A stretch of 64,000 bases of DNA from Paracentrotus lividus (lineage: Eukaryota > Echinodermata > Echinoidea > Camarodonta > Echinidae): assembly GCA_940671915.1 (NCBI GenBank), contig CALNVZ010003426.1, positions 18,012,897 through 18,076,896 on the forward strand, read 5' to 3'. Within the stretch, counting starts at the first letter, position 1. Each line of letters begins with the position of its first letter. The position numbers and the translations under genes were made by a program. This document shows positions 46,801 to 58,800 of the stretch, in pieces. Below the pieces are notes generated by a model. The model ran no database searches, was not told where the DNA came from, and saw only the letters and a program-made list of their open reading frames with translations.

Positions 46801-49800
46801 ACATAGTATTTCAGGGGGGCATTTCATCAAAGGACTTGTCGGACATTTTATCCGACAAATTTGCTCTCAGCCAATCAGATGTAAGCATTTCAATAGCTTA
46901 TAACAGTTTGTCGGATAAAACGTCCAACAAGTCCTTTCATGAAACGCCCCCCTGGAAGACTGTTCTGGTCTGGCTTCATTTGACCTAGCAGGAAAGATAT
47001 ATGATGGGCTCTCTCTCTCTCTTTCACTCTCTCTCTCTCTCTCCTTCACTCTCTCTCTCTTTCACTCTCTCTCTCTCTCTCCTTCACTCTCTCTCTCTTT
47101 CTCCCTATCTCTATTCCTCTGATATTCCCCTCCACTATCTCTACCCTGCCTGTAGTACACATAGTATTTCAGGAAGACTGTTCTGGTCTTGCTTTACTTG
47201 ACCTCGTAGACGGAAGGTTGCGAGTCTCTCTTTCTCTCTCCCCCTTTCTATATTCCTCTCATATCTCCTCCCCCATTTCTACCCTACCTCCTTACCTGTA
47301 GGACACACAGAATTTCAGGAAGACTGTTCTGGTCTGGCTTTACTGGTCCAAGCAGACAGAAGATATGATGAGCGGGTGCATCTGACAAGAGCTGAAGGTC
47401 ATTAGGAGTGTTCTAGAAAACAAAGGAACAAATTACAGCATAAACAGTAAAGGTATAATGATTGAACCTTGGGGTATACCGCACATGATGGACCGGTGCA
47501 TCAGGCAAAAGCTGAAGGTCATTAGGAGTGTTCTAGAAAACAAAGGACAAAACATACAGGGCAAGCAGTAAAGAATTGATCCTTGGGGTACACCACACAT
47601 GACGGACCAGTGCATCAGGCAACAGCTGAAGGTCATTAGGAGTGTTTTAGAAAACAAAGGACAAAAACATACAGGGCAAGCTGTAAAGAACTGATCCTTG
47701 GGGTACACCGCACATGACAGACCAGTGCATCAGGCAACAGCTGAAGGTCATCAGGTGTGTTCTAGAAAACAAAGGAAAAAACATACAGGGTAAGCAGTAA
47801 AGGTAAAATAATTGATCCTTGGGGTACACAGCAGACAGCATTTTGGGCTTTTATTGTGCTTTTAAATTAATTATAAATACAACAAAAAGTGCATAACAAA
47901 AGAAGAAAGTTAAGGTTAAAACACTAGGTGGAGAAAAACATAAAAAACATGATAAAAGTAAATCAAAAGGATGTTGAAAAGTACTGGATACTTCAGAAAG
48001 AGGATGTTTAATGCTCACCTTATAATGTGCAGCTACATAGATAGACATCAATCTCTGTAGGAATACCTCTGATGCTTTATGATAACTGAACAGTGTATCT
48101 CGGTTGATGTAGTATGTGCAGGGTAGTAAAGGAAGTACACTTCAAGAATATGTTTTGTAATGTTGTCTAATATACAGTATTAAAGATAAACTCCAGTTGA
48201 TCACAAAATAATTTTTTACAGACTACAACAGAAGTACCGCCTAATGTTTGTATGTAATACGAAAATATTTTGTGTCAAATGATTCAGAAAGTTAGGCGAC
48301 TTACCAAAAGATGGAGCCGCGGCCTTCTGCGTGAACGCCGCACAACAGTGCTTGAAACCGGATGTACTATCTACTCCTGGTATATCCGCTATATAATCCC
48401 ACTGTGCGGCGTTCATGGAGGGGGCTGTGGCTTTATCTTTTGGTAAGGCTCCTTAGTGAGAAATAAGTAAGTAATAAGTAAAATAAGCCAGGAATGTTGG
48501 AATTTGTTGAGGCCTAAACAGATGAACAAGACTAGAATCTATACAGTCCAAGCAGCAAGCTACATGTTCATATCTCTGTCAATGACTTTCAGTGTACATG
48601 TACAGGGTCTTTAGCTATTTTTTAGTTCTTAATAACATCTTGCTAGACTAAACTATGTCAGGACTTAATGCGATGATGTGTGAACAACTCTCCTTGCTTT
48701 TTAAAGACTAACTCTTGATCCAAGGGTTACTTTGATTACTAAAATCTCGCTTTCTATTATTTTATTTTTTTGTGAGGCACTCATATCCACCTTGCAGTCA
48801 TATGTACAAAGGATATAAGTCACAATCCGCTGGAAGAGGGCAGCCTGATGATATCCGCTGAACTTCAGCAACATTGAGACACAGGAGTTCATTCAGCCAT
48901 TTCTCCACGCTATCGCCTTCACTATAACGTATGGACTCTTCCAACGTTACCTCATGTAATACACGACCTGTATACAAGCAACAACAAACAAAAAATATTG
49001 TTTGAATTTAATCTCCAGATCTTAAAGTGAGATCGAACCGAGCAAGACTCTCATTGACTGTGTGTTATAAATAAATAGTCTTAAATTATACCTTTTGAAA
49101 AACTATTAACAATTCTGTGTATAAACGAACCTATTATTTAATTTGTATTGTGAAACTAAATTGTTGTGAAGGGAAAAGTATTTGTCTTGCTATTTGGCAA
49201 CATAATCGTGGCAGTGTGAATTCATTGAGTCGTGAAAAATGTTGCATTTAGGGTTAGGAATCAGGGCAGAATTGATTAGTTGAGGACTAGAGGTGGCTTC
49301 TGGTTCGTATTGCCTTTAATAGATTTACAAGCAAGTTTGTTGATTCAATTACAGATACACTCTACTCCTGTCATGATGAGCATAAATACAGCAAGATTTT
49401 GAAAAAACGACCCTATTTTCCAATTTCCAATTTCACATAATATATTCATCTATGTGCCTACATGTATGTGTACGAAATACAAGTATAACAAAGCAAATTG
49501 CTTGGTCAGATGCACCTTGTTATAATGGGAGTGCACTGTAAATCCATTCTGCAAGACCTAAAGGAAAAAAATCTTGAAAAGCTCAACACATAGCTCCTAG
49601 TGCTGCATGAACAGTAAAGGTCTAATAACTGATCCTTGGGGGACTCCACACAAGTATTATTTCCCTATAGAACTCACAGAAAATATACCAAATATCATTG
49701 CCACTGCCATAACCTTATCATTATCACTATCAAACTTCTAAGTTGTATTAGCCCAGAGCAACCAAACCATGACCTTACCGGAGGCAGATGACCCTGTTGA

Positions 49801-52800
49801 CATGGAAGTGGTTGCCTTGGACGCAGAGGAGCTGCCGACACCAAACGTTGCATTCTGTTTTCTGAGCTGCTGAAGGAGCTTGAGGGAGAGAGATCTACCT
49901 GTACCCTCATACCTAGAAAAAAAGAGATCATTTTCACATCAATTCAATTTGATTTGATTTTTATAAAAAAAAAAATACTGAACATGACAGTCTAAGGACT
50001 GATAAAATGCAAGTTTACAACAAAAAATAAATACTGGAACATCATCTGGCATTTTTATAAAAATTTATAGGGGGAGGATTTAATAACCTTGAGGGAAGTA
50101 TTTATCGGGTGGATGGCTGTAAATGATCATAGTTCTTTCCTTGTGTAAGGAGATGAAAATAACATGAATAAGAGAAGAAAAGTGAGGCTTTTATGTGAAT
50201 TCAATAAGACATAAAAGAGGGAATCTGGCTAAAGTCAATAGCCAGTTGATAGAAGAGTCCGATTAAATGACTGCTGCATAAACGAGTTTGTACAAGTACA
50301 TGTACTGTAAATCAAATCAAATCTTAATCCAATTAAATTTATCTATTGAAATATAATAGCGCGTCTCTTACCCATTGATGGTTGATGACATAAAGACTAG
50401 GTAAGGTCCAAGGAGTTCCTTGACAAGAGGAAGCGGTATGGCTGCGGCTTCATCAATCACGACCAGCTCGGCTTGGCTCAACTTGTGAGAGTCCCCTGGG
50501 TGGATGTACTGTGGTAGAAATCATATTATATATCTTTTATTATCTCATTGTCAACACTACTTGATGATGAATATTGTATGTGACATGTAACATATTCAGT
50601 TTGTATCCACTTGGTCTAACAGCAGATGATTCGATTTTCATAAAATACCACATGGGCTAAACCTGTATGGTGTACTAATGATTTGGTCTAATTTCCCTTG
50701 GTGTAATACATAATTTCTCTTATCACTTGGTCTAATCACCAATTTGTCTAAAAGCCAAACTGATGAATGTGTTGTCTTTTTACCAGTTTGTTACAGGAAG
50801 TGGTGTATGACCAAGTAGATATTAGATGAAAAGGGAATTAGACAATGATAAATAGGCAAAGTGGGGAATAAGACAAACTGGTTGTAGATGAAATGGGAGG
50901 TAGACCATGTGGAATGATACTAAACAGGCACTAGTCAAAGTAAGTTTAGACCAAGTGGCAATTTATCGACACCGTGGCTCACCTGTATAGTCTGTCGATG
51001 TTCTCTGAAGATATTGACTCTTATGACTGCTTTGTTGAACTCTGGGTTGGTAGACTGAACTAACTCATAATCCAGATGTTCCTATCAACAAAGACAACAA
51101 AACAATAACATGAAATGCAGACATTGGCTTTTGTTTATGAAACTTTGCATGAATTTAGAAAGTTCAAAATTCAAGTTGAAAACTGTTTCTGTTTCATGTG
51201 GTGATCGCAATTGTTTGTACATGCATTGTGCATCTCTCTACGGCACATATTGTGGAAAAATTCTGCGACACACATACTTTTTTTTTGACACACACGGAGT
51301 AGGTTTTTGTAATATATTGTAGCTTTAGTACAAAAACATAGGTATAGCAGACATTGCCCCACGTCGGCTAAGCAAGTTACCTTGCACATATTACAGCGCG
51401 TGCAGCTCGTTGCTCAGCATGGACCACACACAGTAATATACACACGCCGTATCAGTGTGCATTTACCCGCGCTAACGGTCCACGGTCGATTTGAATATCG
51501 CACCGTGCAGGATTTTTTTCAAACTACGAAAAATTAGGAGGAAATTATGATAATCATAATAAAATGATAAAGATGCACATTTGAGCTTTATCGTGTTGTG
51601 GGAAGATAAAGTCATTGATGTACTACTATATCCTCTCAAAAACTAGAAATGTAAGATTTTTGCCTGCAAAAGGATCAACTAACCTGATAATCTAGAGCAT
51701 CAAAACCCTTGAAGATGAACTCAAACAATGTTCGGATATTTTCGGGGCTTGGCGCTGTCACAAAGATATTAGAGTACCTGTAAGGTGACAAAGAAAGAAT
51801 TACAAATTTATGAATTACTTTTATAAAAAAACTCAAGAAAATTTGATTCCTTGGACTTTGGATTCCAGTATGTATTTGTTGACTTTAGTGTGTTTACCTG
51901 AAAACATGAAATAAAAGTTAGAAAAAATACTCAAAATGTCAGATATTTAATTCCATGCAGCTTGGCAATAGGGCTGTAGAATGTTTTAAACGTATAACTA
52001 ATTTATATTTTTTTATTAATTTAAAGATAATCTAGAGTAGTAGTCATGATGAAAGATATCAAACCATTCTTGTTCATACCAAAATATCAAGCATAGAAAA
52101 TAAATACTACACACCAAAGGAACTTACAGAAATTTGCGTATTTGCTGAGAAAAATAAGAGCAAAATAAGCATATATTCTGTAGCCGGTCGGGACGTCTGC
52201 CACGTGCGCGAGTTTGCTCATCCACATGGAAAGTCTATGAGAATACCAAGTGCACGCAATTCGCACCGGATCTGTGTGTGTGTGTTGTGCCGAGACTGCC
52301 GGTGCGATAGCGAGGGGATAGTGGTCTACTCCGAGTCTCAATTTGACCGACTGTTTCAATACTTTCTCAAAATTTCTTCTGACATCTTTAACGAATTGTG
52401 CATATAATCGTATGTAGGTATATGTATATGTGCATGGAACAATATGAGGACATAACTAACAGATTCATTTGGCTGCAACAACTCAAGCTTAGCTGTAAAT
52501 CACAGTAATAATTCAGATTGGCCTCATCAGTGTTCAAAACAGTGTTCTCCAAGAGAGCCCTGTATAAACGGCCTCAATAGAGAAATGTATACAAAATATA
52601 GTGTGGGGAAGGTGAATATTGTACTGCAAACAAAAACTGCTTTTAATAATATGTTTTCCTGGTTAAGTTCAACTATCTATGTTCTATTTGACATTTCCTT
52701 CAATCAATTTTGTCCGAAATATGATCGCGATTAAAAATCTGCTATCAAATTCGTTTATGAACAGCCAAAATCAAATCCCGTTTAATCTAATTGCAAATTG

Positions 52801-55800
52801 CGCTGATCAATCTGATTTTGTGAGCAGTCGTATTCTTCAATTTAAATGACTGATAGCTCTGCTCGGCCAGGTGACATTTAAATTAAGGACAATTAACAAA
52901 TTAGATTCCAAAGAGTTTTAAATTGACTGGGAAAAACAGGAAAGTGCACTTACCCAAAAGCTACAGCAGTTGAAATAGCCAATCCCAATGCAGCTGACTT
53001 GCCACGCCCCCTAGCTGCTGTCATGGAAACTGTGCTACGGAGTGTCTTCTCTGAAATGGACTCTACAAACTTGAGCAGGGCTTTGGCCTGTTCACAGAAT
53101 AAATCATTAACGTCAGTGAATTTTAATTCAGGCAAATTAGAAGAATTCCTTTTTTAAAACTTTTAAGGACGTGCCACTTAAATCATAGTCCTGTTCCACA
53201 TTGACTTTTTAAAGGGGTAGTTTAACAAAGATAATTAAAGTGAAATTATTGTTCTGGTCAAGAAATTGAAATGTGGAAGACACTGTCTAAAGTAGCATTA
53301 TTGTGTGTTGTGAGGTTTTAGAATCACCAAAATGATAAGAAATTAACCCAATGCTGCTTACAGTCACATGTGTTACTCAGAAATGCATATATGGGACTAC
53401 ACAAAATGTTCTGCCCAAACATTTCAGCTGTTTTGGGTGTGACATGGGGTCATATTATGACTATAAGGGCAATTGAAGAGCAATGCTTTACAGTGAACCT
53501 TTTTACTACAATGATATTCTTCCTATATAACATTAAAATAATAAGAAAGCTCATGAATGATGATGTTCATCTCTCCCACCACACTAGATTCTCTTTAAGG
53601 TGTACCTGGTCAAGAGTGCTAGCACAGTTGATGAGGCATCCGACTAGTTGTATGATAAGGTGCCCCAAGTCTGCGCAGTGCCTATGTCTGCGCACCCACG
53701 TAAATGCGCGGTTTTCATAGAACAAAACATCAAACTGACACCAATTTTCAATCGTAACCTCAACAATCCATTCTGAAACAAAAAAATGCAAAAATAATTG
53801 ATTAAAAATGAGTTTCAGCAAGTTTTATTTGCTACCCTGAAAATTTCAATCATTGTCAAAAAAGAAAAGTCCGAAACTTCACTGCGCATGAATTGCGTGC
53901 AAAATCAATGAGTGCGCAGACATGGGCACTATTCAGTTTTGCTACACAAAATGACAAGCCCGTCTGAAAATCGTAAAAAAAATTGTTCTTGTGAATAATT
54001 TCTTGAAATTTTTTGTTTCATTGATCATTAGAATATGAAGAACGAAATAACATTGATGATTCTCAAAATAATATTTTACTTTGTAATAAAATCGAGATCG
54101 AATTTTAGGTGCGCAGACTTGGGCACCGCCATCATACGTCCTGAAGCAATGCTTTCATTTCCTTTAGTTCATTTGCATGTTAGACTCTCTATTTCTCTTA
54201 ATGCATATCATATACAGTTGAGGCCAAAAGTTTACATACACCCAGGAAATTCTATGAAATTTGCACAATTGCCAAACATCATAAACTTTTCTGTATCTTC
54301 TAAAATAAGTGTGCTATCATGACAAATTTGGTGTCAAACAAATGAGTAGGTCATGCTCTTTCATCACATCGGTTTGTCATCAGGAGCTGAAGAACATTTA
54401 ATAGGTGTCATTTATTTATTCCCCTGAAATATTCATATTTTAGACAAATAAAAAAAAAAAATTGATCAAAACATTTCATATTTGTGCTCGCTACTCCTCA
54501 ACACAAACATTTCATATGACACTATTTTTGTTCAGTAGTGACATATCATCATAGAAAAATTAATATCAATCATAGATTTGACATTTATATATTTCTATGA
54601 AACTGTTTGAAAATATAATGACTAACAATAGAATACATTTGCCACAAATATTTTTTTTTTTCTACAAATAAGATTCCACTTGAAATGTACTTTCATCATA
54701 TCGGCATCCCAGTCATGTGAAAGAGCTTAATACACTCTTTTATTTGATACCCAATTTGTCATGGTATCATTAAAATTTCTGAAGATACAATAAATTTTAT
54801 GATGTTTGTCAAGTGAACAAGTTTCATTGAATCCCCTAAGTGTATGTAAACTTCAGGCCTCAACTGTATGTACCAATCTTTGTCAATGTTTGATTTGAAT
54901 GAAGATAATTTAGTTGTACCTGGTCAAGAGTTTTAGCACAGTTGATGAGGCATCCTACTGGTTGTGTGTCCTGAAGCGATGCTTTCAATTCCTTTAGTTC
55001 AACTTCAGCTGGGCTCTGGGAATCTTCCTACAAATTTAATTAAAATGATATTTTGCCGAAGCACTTTTCGATTAATCACTTACCGGTAATTGATTATTAA
55101 TACATGTATCTACCATTCTGTCAACCTTTTGGGGGTTTCCCTTCTTTTCTTTAATCATTTTTGTAAACATCTACAAGAACATGTACACACAAGGTAGTAG
55201 AATAACCAATGAGAACAATAACTTATTATATATATGAAAGCTGAAACTACCCCTTCATTACTTCAGATTAAAGTGAGAGCGAATTGACCAACACTCTCAT
55301 TGACTGTGTGTTATAAATAAATAGTCTTAAAATATACCTTTCGTAATAACTACTAACAATACACAGTATAAATTAACCTATGATTTAATTTTTATTGGGA
55401 AACTAAAATGTTTTATGAGGAAAAGTATTTGTTTTGTTATTTGGGGAAATGATTATCGCTGTGTGAATTAATTAGGCAGTGAAAAGGTGTGTTATTATTC
55501 AATTGGGCCTGTTTTATAAGACTACACTGCCCATGATGTTGCATTATGGGTAAGGAATCAGGGCAGAATTGAGTAGTTGAGGACTAGAGATGGTTCCTGG
55601 TTCGCATTGGCTTTAATGTTTACACCATTTAAAAAGAATATTTTTGCTCTTAGAAAATTCCACAAAGCTTGACGCACGATAGATATGGCACTCAGTTTAA
55701 CTCTTTTGTTTTGCCTAAATCTTTCCTTATGCCTCTGAGAAAAGGCCTAAATAGATTGTGCCATAAAAAGTTGCCACTCGAAATTCTTCCAAGAAGAATC

Positions 55801-58800
55801 TGATAAAAATTGCAAAATCAGGCTTCTGAATTGATTGGTCCAATCTGAAAATATGGAATGATGATTTCAAATTTTACCTTAGTCTTTGGTGGGACTGCTT
55901 CAATGTTGAGTGTGTGAGAAGACAATGGTAGAATCTTGAGCTGATCATCGACTACCATACAGCTATTACACGATGATAGCGATAGTAGGAATCTATTTGA
56001 TTTTAACAATGATAATATGATATTAACATCCTGGACTGTATTTCACCAACAGTAGCGCTGGAAAGTTAACACACACTCCTGTGTCTGTAAGTTATGAAGG
56101 AGTGGATAACAGGTGATATTTACTTTCCAGCATAACCGAATGTCTCTATGCACTTACAAGGCAAAGGCAGTGACAGTGGCTCGCAGGAATACTCGTGAGG
56201 TATCCAATTTTATCCGGGACAGGACACATTGAGGGGGATTTGAACCAGGGACCTCTTCATCAGTCACCAAGTGACATGCCAACTGAACCTTAGAGGTGTT
56301 CTATGTACTGTTAATTAGGCCTTGTCTTTCAAAAGTACAATGCAATTTTAAGAGTATATTTTAATATTAAAATTGGAGAGTTGTCCACAATAATCAGAGT
56401 CACAGTAAAAAATTAGGATGTTGTGAAATAGTACAGACAACTTTTTTCAGCAACCCTTTTTTTTCCCTTATTAATCTGCTTCATAAAACTTGTGACAAAC
56501 ACATCCTTTAAAAATGTCTATAAACAAATATTACATACCGTTCGTTAAATCGTGCAACAACGTCCTGATGCGATTCAGTGCGGTATCGCGAGTGAACATC
56601 CATAGTCATTGTATAGAGCTTCTGGAGGGACTGCATACTGCGTAAAAGAATCACCACGATGCCACCCCCCTCTACAGTTTCAATGGTACGGGCCAAGAGG
56701 TTAGGGGTAATAGCCTCAAAGTCCTGGGAAGAGGGAACAGAATCATTGAGTGGATTTCATGAAAAATAGGTCAATATAAAGGTCCCAATCCTCTATGTAT
56801 TTATCCCATGGGGTGTTTCACCAAGTGTTTCGTAAGTTATGAACAAATTTAAGAATCGCCATGTAGTTATATTGTGTTGTGCTGCCCCCTGTGGGTCAGC
56901 TCGTCCCTTTCGGCCAGCAATACTTGAATCATGTAAGCACTTAATAAAGTTATCTAACTTTCCTATATTATTGTGACTGGTAATCCATTGTCTACTCTTT
57001 AATATTGGCGTGGTGGCTGCTCTGTGGGATTCCATACCCTGTCATTGCCTTTCCAATGGATTTTATGCTATTTGCAACCAGTCGGTCGACAAAACTTGTT
57101 GTGATAGATAATATTAGGTTGTGCCTCTACGTGCATTCACTTGCTGTAGTCCCATATATAGCCCTCTATGCTTTATGGCTTTCCCTAATTATCCCCTCCC
57201 GAGGTACCAACCCCACTCCCAGGCCCGAGGAGCGCGGCCGCCCAGTTTATTCACCTTCGTTTGATAATCATTATGAACCTATTCAAATCAGTAGAAATGA
57301 TAAGAATGCAAGTGTGACTGAGAATAATTGGGCCAGTCTAATTGATGATTCGTTTGACGATTTGTTTATGATTATGAAGGTAGTAGTAGAAGTATTGATG
57401 TCAATGATGAGTATGACTGTGATTCTGATGAGCCCTTCGGGGACCGCAAATCAGTCTAGCTTCCAGGCTAGGCGGGCTAGGGTATTCCTAGACATAGCAC
57501 TCCTTACAATTCTACAAATACTAGTAAGTCTAATTACAGTGACGAGTATGGTAATGATGAGACCTTCGGGGACCCCAATCAACACGGTCACAGATCTAGT
57601 CTTCAGGCTAGAATAGCGCATAGGTATAGTGCTAGGTCTTAATTTATCAATAGGCCTAGTACATGTATCAGCGTTAATTATATCGCTAGTAGTACTACTA
57701 ATTCATGTTCTGATGAGCCTAGATTTAGTTCTACTGTTCCTAGAATTCGTCAAACTCCCACAGATAGTAATTGCCCGTTATGTTCCGCTTTTAACCGACC
57801 TAATAAACATCACATCAGTAATTGTTCATTCTTCCGGACCATGAACAAGATATAATGGATAGGGCGTACCACAACAGCTAACATTCTAGGCTACTCTGAT
57901 TCGATGTACCCTTACAATGATTATCAGGATGATTATGATTATCTAGGTTCTGAGTGTGATTTGTCTGGGGTTAATGAGTGTGATCAAGTCCATGGCAGTA
58001 CTCCTATTACAGGTAAAGAGTGGTCTCCCCCAATAGATGGAGGAATCGTAGCAGTACTCGTGGTTGTGTTGGGAACTTGTCAGTGTCAGACGAGTATGCT
58101 GATGGAGATCCTTGCTGCAATCAGGTAAGCTCATTGGAGTTAAATGAGTCCTACCTCCCAGTCAATCAGTTGCCGAAGAATCCAGTGGCCAGCTCCTCTA
58201 GGGTGCCTAATAAGCTCAACTGTCTCCACATATTGATGTGTTTTATGGCAACAGTGTGTTCGAATAGATCTCGTAAGTGGTTCCTCACACAACCTTATTC
58301 GTCATTCTCTTGTTCAGAGTCTTGGAGGTGATGTTTCTGCTACTTCACACTCCTTGCGTTCTAGCCATGGTTTGTCATCACAAACCGTTGTCCGGGAAAC
58401 ATGCCTCATATTTACTAGAGATGGTAGTGAGTTTTTATTATTAGAAGCACTTGTAATTGATTCGCTGGAGGTTGAGGTACAGGCAGGCATTCCGTTTCTA
58501 GAATTACATGATATTACCATACGTCCTGCCAAGCGCTGCGTCGTTATCGGTGATGGACCTTCTTACACTTACCATCCTGATCCTACACCGCCCCTCATTG
58601 ATCAAATGTCCCAAACTCCGCACTCCTACATGTTACTATCACTAACAATGCAGTAATAGCCCCTCACACTAATTCCAATGTTCTCAATAATAACCCTCCT
58701 TGTGAGTTTGATCCAACATATCCCAGGTGTGAACAACTGGAAAGCTCGCTTCACCAGACTACTGGGACTCTACACCATCATCCTGTTCAGCAGAATATAG

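Noticed and set aside
47413..47840. Considered as a CRISPR-like regular array
   Set aside because: Units are contiguous tandem copies without unique spacers, in a eukaryotic intron.
47433..47841. Minus-strand frames with repeated MCGVPQGS; considered as a live LINE
   Set aside because: Only ~15 residues resemble reverse transcriptase, and the rest is duplicated NAT10 intron and exon edge. No endonuclease or catalytic motif is present.
57005..57616. 203-codon open frame at the retroelement's left end
   Set aside because: It begins inside the LTR, reads hydrophobic low-complexity sequence and conflicts with the frames carrying the finger and protease similarity. Probably a frame artefact after indels.
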